Assembly: GCA_027315105.1 (NCBI GenBank)
Contig: DAHUYP010000047.1
Coordinates: 1-55,649 of the forward strand
Source: Gammaproteobacteria bacterium
GTDB lineage: Bacteria > Pseudomonadota > Gammaproteobacteria > Steroidobacterales > Steroidobacteraceae
Direction: 5' to 3'
DNA length: 55,649 nt
Both the position numbers and the translations under genes were made by a program. Position 1 is the first letter of the stretch. The number at the start of each line of letters is the position of its first letter. Of this stretch, positions 51,804 through 55,649 are shown one piece after another. Below the pieces are notes generated by a model. It did no database searches. It saw nothing but the letters and a program-made list of their open reading frames with translations, and was not told where the DNA came from.

Positions 51804-52958
51804 CTACTCGACCGAACCGGTATCCCCGGGCGTGCGATTCACCGCCACCACCGTGGCTCGCGGGAAGAAATTGAACTCGGAGGCGCTGGCCCAGGTGTAT
51901 GCCCCCATCGAACGGCCGACGATCAGGTCGCCCTGCTTGAGCTGCGGCAGCATGAGGTTCTCGGCGATGACATCGATGCTGTCGCAGGTCGGGCCGGCGA
52001 GCACCGAAGGCAGCAGCGGCTCGCCCCGCCGCAGCGACTCCACCGGATAGTGCGCATGATCGTAGATCTGGCCGCTGTAGGAGCCGTACAGGCCGTCGTC
52101 CAGGTAATACCACCAGTGACCCTCGCGCTGGGCGCGGCCCATGACGGTCGCGACGCCGATCGCGGCAGGTCCGGCGATGAAGCGCCCCGGCTCGGCGATC
52201 ACCCGCACGCGCTTGGGCAATTTCGCCAACGCCGCGCGGATCGGCGCACAAAACTGCCGGATGTCGGCCGCGCGCTGCAGATAATCGATCGGAAAGCCGC
52301 CACCGATATCGAGCGTGTCGAGTCTGCCGAGCCGCTCGCGCCGCGCCCGCGACAGCAGCCGCGTGCAGGCCTCGATCGCCTCGACGTGCTTGAGCGCGTC
52401 CGCCGCCTGCGAGCCGACGTGAAACGAGAAGCCCTGCACGTCGACGCCCACCGCGGCTGCGAGCCGGGCCAGCGCAACCGCATCCTCGGGGTCGCAGCCG
52501 AACTTGCGCGACAGATCGCAGACCGCGCCCGGGCTGCGAAACGACACCCGCAGTAGCAGCCTGGCGCGCTCGCCGTATTGCCTGAACTTGCGCACCTCGT
52601 CCGGATTGTCCGCCACGAAGGTGCGCACGCCGGCCTGCAGCGCATTGCGGATGTCGCGATCGCGCTTGATCGGGTGCGTGTGGATGCAGCGTCGCGCGTC
52701 CACGCCCAGCGACTGCACCAGCTGCACCTCGCCGGTGGTGGCCAGGTCCAGCCAGCCGCCCTGTTCGACGACCGTGCGCACCACCGCCGCGTGCGGCAGC
52801 GGCTTGAGCGCGTAGTGCAGGTCCACTCCCGGCAGCGCGCGGCGCAACTTGCGGTACTGCGAGCGCACCCGCGCACAATCGACGATCAGCAGCGGCGAGC
52901 CGAATTCCAGCACCAGCCGCCGGATGTGCTCCGGCTGGAACGGGTCGATGTTACGCAT
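51804..52958 (-). CDS. PLP-dependent ornithine/diaminopimelate decarboxylase family protein
   Basis: Fold type III PLP decarboxylase, 384 residues. The PLP Lys lies in LHYALKPLPHAAV, the phosphate-binding Gly-rich loop in LDIGGGFPIDYL, the EPGR motif in VIAEPGRFIAGPA, and the second active-site Cys in AGPTCDSIDVI. The short length and the CDSxD motif suit eukaryote-like ornithine/lysine decarboxylases as well as diaminopimelate decarboxylase; the FHVGSQ segment is shared. I favour ornithine decarboxylase for polyamine synthesis, with moderate certainty. Tandem with the GDT1-type gene. Confidence 0.88.
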   Translation of the reverse strand: MRNIDPFQPEHIRRLVLEFGSPLLIVDCARVRSQYRKLRRALPGVDLHYALKPLPHAAVVRTVVEQGGWLDLATTGEVQLVQSLGVDARRCIHTHPIKRDRDIRNALQAGVRTFVADNPDEVRKFRQYGERARLLLRVSFRSPGAVCDLSRKFGCDPEDAVALARLAAAVGVDVQGFSFHVGSQAADALKHVEAIEACTRLLSRARRERLGRLDTLDIGGGFPIDYLQRAADIRQFCAPIRAALAKLPKRVRVIAEPGRFIAGPAAIGVATVMGRAQREGHWWYYLDDGLYGSYSGQIYDHAHYPVESLRRGEPLLPSVLAGPTCDSIDVIAENLMLPQLKQGDLIVGRSMGAYTWASASEFNFFPRATVVAVNRTPGDTGSVE

Positions 52959-53001
52959 CAGTGCGGCTGGCGCCGGATCAGGCGGCCGTGGGCGCCGCGT
53001 C

Positions 53002-54030
53002 TCACGGCAGTACGCCTACCGCCAGCGAGTCGTCGTCGTCCGCGGGCTCGGCGACGCTGGCCGCCGCCGCACGCCGCAGTCGGTCCCGCACCGCGTCCCA
53101 GCGCTCGTCGCCCGGCACCTCCTGTACCAGGATGCGCGCGCAGCCGGCCCGGTCGAGCGCGCGCAGATGCGCATACAGATCGTGCGCATAGGCATCGACA
53201 CGCTGTCCGGCGTTGATCCAGGTCACGAAGCGATAGGTCCCCAGCGGCGGACGCTGTGCCAGCACGGCGATGCGCTGTCCGCCCTCCGACAGCTGCGCTG
53301 CCAGCTCCTCGATGTCGTTGCCGGGCACGATCGCCAGCGGCGTCGCCGGCGCATAGTGCGCGCCGTGGCTTCCGGGTACGCGCGGCGACTGCGCCGAGGG
53401 CTGCGTCAGCACCTCGCCGACCACCCGCCGCAGCTGCGACAGCGTCACGGCACCCGGACGCAGCAACCGCACCGTGCCGCCCAGGCAGGCGACGATGGTC
53501 GACTCCAGTCCGAGCTTGCATTCCCCGCCGTCGAGAATCACGCGCACGGCGTCGCCGAATTCATCGCGCACGTGCTCGGCCCGTGTCGGGCTCAGGCGGC
53601 CGTAGCGGTTGGCCGATGGTGCCGCGATGCCGCCGCCGAATGCCGTCAGCAGCTGTTGTGCCATCGGGTGCGAGGGCACGCGCACCGCGATCGTGTCCTG
53701 TCCACCCGTGACCAGCGGATTGACGCCCGCGGCGCGCGGCAGCACCAGCGTCAGCGGTCCGGGCCAGAAGCGCTCGGCAAGCTTCTCGGCGGCCGGCGGT
53801 ATCTCCCGCGCCCAGCGCGTCAGGAAGCGCTGGCTGTCCAGGTGCACGATCAGCGGGTGCGAGTTCGGGCGGCCCTTGAGCTCGAACACCCGCCGCAGTG
53901 CCCCGGGATGGCCCGCGTGGGCGCCCAGGCCATAGACCGTCTCGGTCGGGAAGGCAACCAGCTCACCGTCACGCAGCGCCTGCACGGCCGTGTCGAGTTC
54001 CAGTTGCGTGGCACGAACGACTTTAACCAT
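53002..54030 (-). CDS. tsaC: Threonylcarbamoyl-AMP synthase, long Sua5 type
   Basis: Makes threonylcarbamoyl-AMP for the t6A modification of tRNA. The 342-residue protein has the YrdC domain (VAFPTETVYGLGAHA, LKGRPNSHPLIVH, WPGPLTLVLPRA, PSANRYGRLSPTRAEHV) plus a C-terminal Sua5 domain (from SHGAHYAPATPL), so it is the long Sua5 form rather than the short TsaC. ATG at 54030 has GGTGG upstream; an extension to 54084 lacks family features. It is encoded 43 bases before the decarboxylase gene on the same strand. Confidence 0.94.
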   Translation of the reverse strand: MVKVVRATQLELDTAVQALRDGELVAFPTETVYGLGAHAGHPGALRRVFELKGRPNSHPLIVHLDSQRFLTRWAREIPPAAEKLAERFWPGPLTLVLPRAAGVNPLVTGGQDTIAVRVPSHPMAQQLLTAFGGGIAAPSANRYGRLSPTRAEHVRDEFGDAVRVILDGGECKLGLESTIVACLGGTVRLLRPGAVTLSQLRRVVGEVLTQPSAQSPRVPGSHGAHYAPATPLAIVPGNDIEELAAQLSEGGQRIAVLAQRPPLGTYRFVTWINAGQRVDAYAHDLYAHLRALDRAGCARILVQEVPGDERWDAVRDRLRRAAAASVAEPADDDDSLAVGVLP

Positions 54031-54059
54031 GCCACCGATTGTACCGGGCGCGCCCGGCG

Positions 54060-55649
54060 CTATTCGAGCGAATGTCGCTCCCAACCCTCATTCGTGCGGC
54101 GTAGCTCATAGGCCGCCCAATAATGTCGGTCCAGCTTCAGGGTGATGACTTCGGGCGCCCCATTCCAGCCCAACGTCTTGATTCGCAGCGAAGAGCGATC
54201 GGGCCGCCCGCTGACCTGTCGCAGAAAGGTGTCAAGATCGGAGGTCGGCTGGCCGTCGACCTCGACGATCCGCCGCCCGGGGACCAGCCCATAGCGCGAC
54301 GCCGGCGAGCCGAACTGGTAGTAGGCGACATAAACGCCCTCGCGAGGAATGCCGCGCTGCGCGCTGATCGCGCGGTGCGGCTCCTGCAGCGTGGCGCCGG
54401 CCCACAGCACCACGCGATCGATATCGCTGCCGGAGAGCGCGGCGGTCCTGACGGTCAGGGTCTTCTCGCCACCGGCTCGCCACACGGTTGCGGCAACCTC
54501 CTCCTTGTCGGCCACCGCGAGCTCGACCTCGCGAAACTGCGTCACCGGCTTGCCGTCGATCGCCAGCAGGATGTCGCCCGGCTGCAGAACGCGTGCTGCG
54601 TCGGAGCCTGCCACCAGGCGCGCGACGCTCAGGACCTCGCGCGCCGACGGGTTGGCCTGCTCGATGCGCCGCACCCAGGCATCGCTCAAATCGAGGCGGC
54701 GCGCATTGGCGAGCGTCTGCAGCACGAACTCCGCTTCCAGCGAATGCAGCGACCGCCCCTGGCGCACGATGTCGAGCGTCTGCGCCACCAGATCGGCAGG
54801 CATGCCGCGATTCTCCTGCACCAGGTCGTGGCCGTTGTCCGAGGCGAAGCTGGCCCACAGGCCGCGCACGCGGCCCGCATTGTCGGACAGCACGCCCACG
54901 ATGTCGTCGGGCGGATTCACCAGCGAGGCGACCTCGAGATTGCTCTCGCGAAACTGTACCGAGCGCGATAACGGCAACTGCAACGGATCGACGTCGGCGA
55001 TGGTGGTGCTGCGGGACCTGATCTCGCCGTTGCCGTCCATGCCGACCACGTTCACAGCCTCGCCGCTCTTGAGCGGCGCGGTGTCGAGCCTGGCGGCGCT
55101 GACCGGCGTCGTGCCGATGAGCTTCGGGTCGTAGTGAATCACCGCCAGATTGTGCAGCGGGTGCACGTAGACGATGTCGCCGGGAATCTCGATCGTACCG
55201 GCGAACGTCAGCCGCACGTCGCCCATCGACACCGGTACGGTATTGCGGTCGGTGACGATCAGGCCGCGCTGGGCATCGATGATCAATCCGGTGCCATGGT
55301 AATTGCGCTCGGTGACGCCCGAGATCGAATACGGCATGTCGAAGGTGACGTAGACCAGCGACGGGGCTATCTCGGCGGCGCGCCGGTCGTCGATGCGCGG
55401 CAACTGCGCCGAGGCGGGGACGGGCAGATCCACCTTGGGGACGGCCGGCAGATCCGTGCACAGCCAGAAGCCGACGTGATCGTCGCGCCGGCACTGCCGC
55501 GCCGGGAACCAGCGCCGATCGATGCGGATCGAGCGCAGCTGGCTCGTGTTCGGATCATCGATGGTCACGTAGCGCACCGCGACCTGCGCCCCGTCGCCGA
55601 GCTCGCCGACGGACGCCGTGAAATCCGCCAGGGTCTCGATCTTCTTCGA
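54060..55649 (-). CDS. HtrA-like protein with degenerate protease domain and two PDZ domains (partial)
   Basis: The frame is open through the right edge of the window, so the N-terminus is missing; 529 codons are visible. A trypsin-like domain of HtrA type (YHGTGLIIDAQRGLIVTDRN, HPLHNLAVIHYD, IVGVLSDNAGRVRGLW) lacks all three catalytic residues: His is replaced near TDRNTVP, Asp by Asn in HNLAVI, and the GNSGG Ser by Ala in SDNAG. Two PDZ domains follow (LQPGDILLAIDGKPVTQF; LVPGRRIVEVDGQPTSDL). Yeast Nma111/Ynm3 has a similar inactive second repeat after an active one, so an active copy may lie upstream outside the window. GTG at 55577 is unlikely to be the true start. Confidence 0.85.
   Translation of the reverse strand, partial: SKKIETLADFTASVGELGDGAQVAVRYVTIDDPNTSQLRSIRIDRRWFPARQCRRDDHVGFWLCTDLPAVPKVDLPVPASAQLPRIDDRRAAEIAPSLVYVTFDMPYSISGVTERNYHGTGLIIDAQRGLIVTDRNTVPVSMGDVRLTFAGTIEIPGDIVYVHPLHNLAVIHYDPKLIGTTPVSAARLDTAPLKSGEAVNVVGMDGNGEIRSRSTTIADVDPLQLPLSRSVQFRESNLEVASLVNPPDDIVGVLSDNAGRVRGLWASFASDNGHDLVQENRGMPADLVAQTLDIVRQGRSLHSLEAEFVLQTLANARRLDLSDAWVRRIEQANPSAREVLSVARLVAGSDAARVLQPGDILLAIDGKPVTQFREVELAVADKEEVAATVWRAGGEKTLTVRTAALSGSDIDRVVLWAGATLQEPHRAISAQRGIPREGVYVAYYQFGSPASRYGLVPGRRIVEVDGQPTSDLDTFLRQVSGRPDRSSLRIKTLGWNGAPEVITLKLDRHYWAAYELRRTNEGWERHSLE

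Noticed and set aside
1..55649. Search for tRNA, rRNA, CRISPR and insertion sequences
   Set aside because: By eye I found no T-loop-like GGTTCRANTCC in a cloverleaf context, no regularly spaced repeats and no transposase or inverted terminal repeats.

Overview
The window is about 55.6 kb of very GC-rich, densely packed chromosomal DNA, almost certainly from a gammaproteobacterium. The evidence is a complete amgK-murU / lptD-surA-pdxA-ksgA-apaG-apaH neighbourhood, a YbeD-family gene, an lgt-thyA pair and a TonB-dependent receptor. The bacterial kynurenine cluster and the single-domain membrane proteins fit the Xanthomonadales/Nevskiales/Steroidobacter side of the class; that placement is inference. 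I see no tRNA or rRNA gene, CRISPR array, insertion sequence or prophage.

Layout. 0.15-6 kb: a TonB-dependent receptor, a Tat-exported molybdopterin dehydrogenase large subunit without its iron-sulfur partner, and an IclR regulator. 6-12.3 kb, minus strand: DUF486 protein, glycerate kinase, two small membrane proteins, a sulfurtransferase, a secreted helical-barrel protein and an aldo/keto reductase. 12.4-17.6 kb: two small exported proteins, an RRM RNA-binding protein with a clear terminator, YbeD, and a run of small membrane proteins (holin-like, TMEM175-like, EamA) with a GNAT acetyltransferase. 17.6-19.3 kb: one reading frame encoding both lipoyl synthase and octanoyltransferase. 19.5-21.2 kb: murU and amgK (peptidoglycan recycling), divergent from lptD. 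21.3-28.7 kb: lptD, surA, pdxA, ksgA, a universal stress protein, apaG, apaH. 29.3-33.3 kb: kynurenine pathway genes (haaO, cyclase-type formamidase, kynU, kmo). 33.3-41.7 kb: a DUF218 protein, an exported M3 peptidase, and a Gld-type ABC system (ATPase, fused GldF-GldG, DUF4340). 41.8-46.3 kb, minus strand: lgt-thyA-SET methyltransferase-kup-folA, each overlapping the next by four bases. 46.4-55.6 kb: rlmI, a YyaL-type protein, an HD-GYP phosphodiesterase, a GDT1-type transporter, a PLP decarboxylase, a Sua5-type enzyme, and a PDZ protein with a degenerate HtrA domain cut by the window edge.

Most notable points. (1) LipA and LipB are fused in one 560-residue protein with both active sites intact. 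(2) pdxA, ksgA and folA have no usable ATG, GTG or TTG near their conserved N-termini; each appears to start at CTG inside a CTGA overlap with the upstream stop codon. (3) A complete eukaryote-like SET lysine methyltransferase with a histone-like basic tail sits inside the lgt-thyA-kup-folA operon. (4) lptD has a perfect TATAAT ten bases before its ATG and no Shine-Dalgarno sequence, suggesting a leaderless mRNA.
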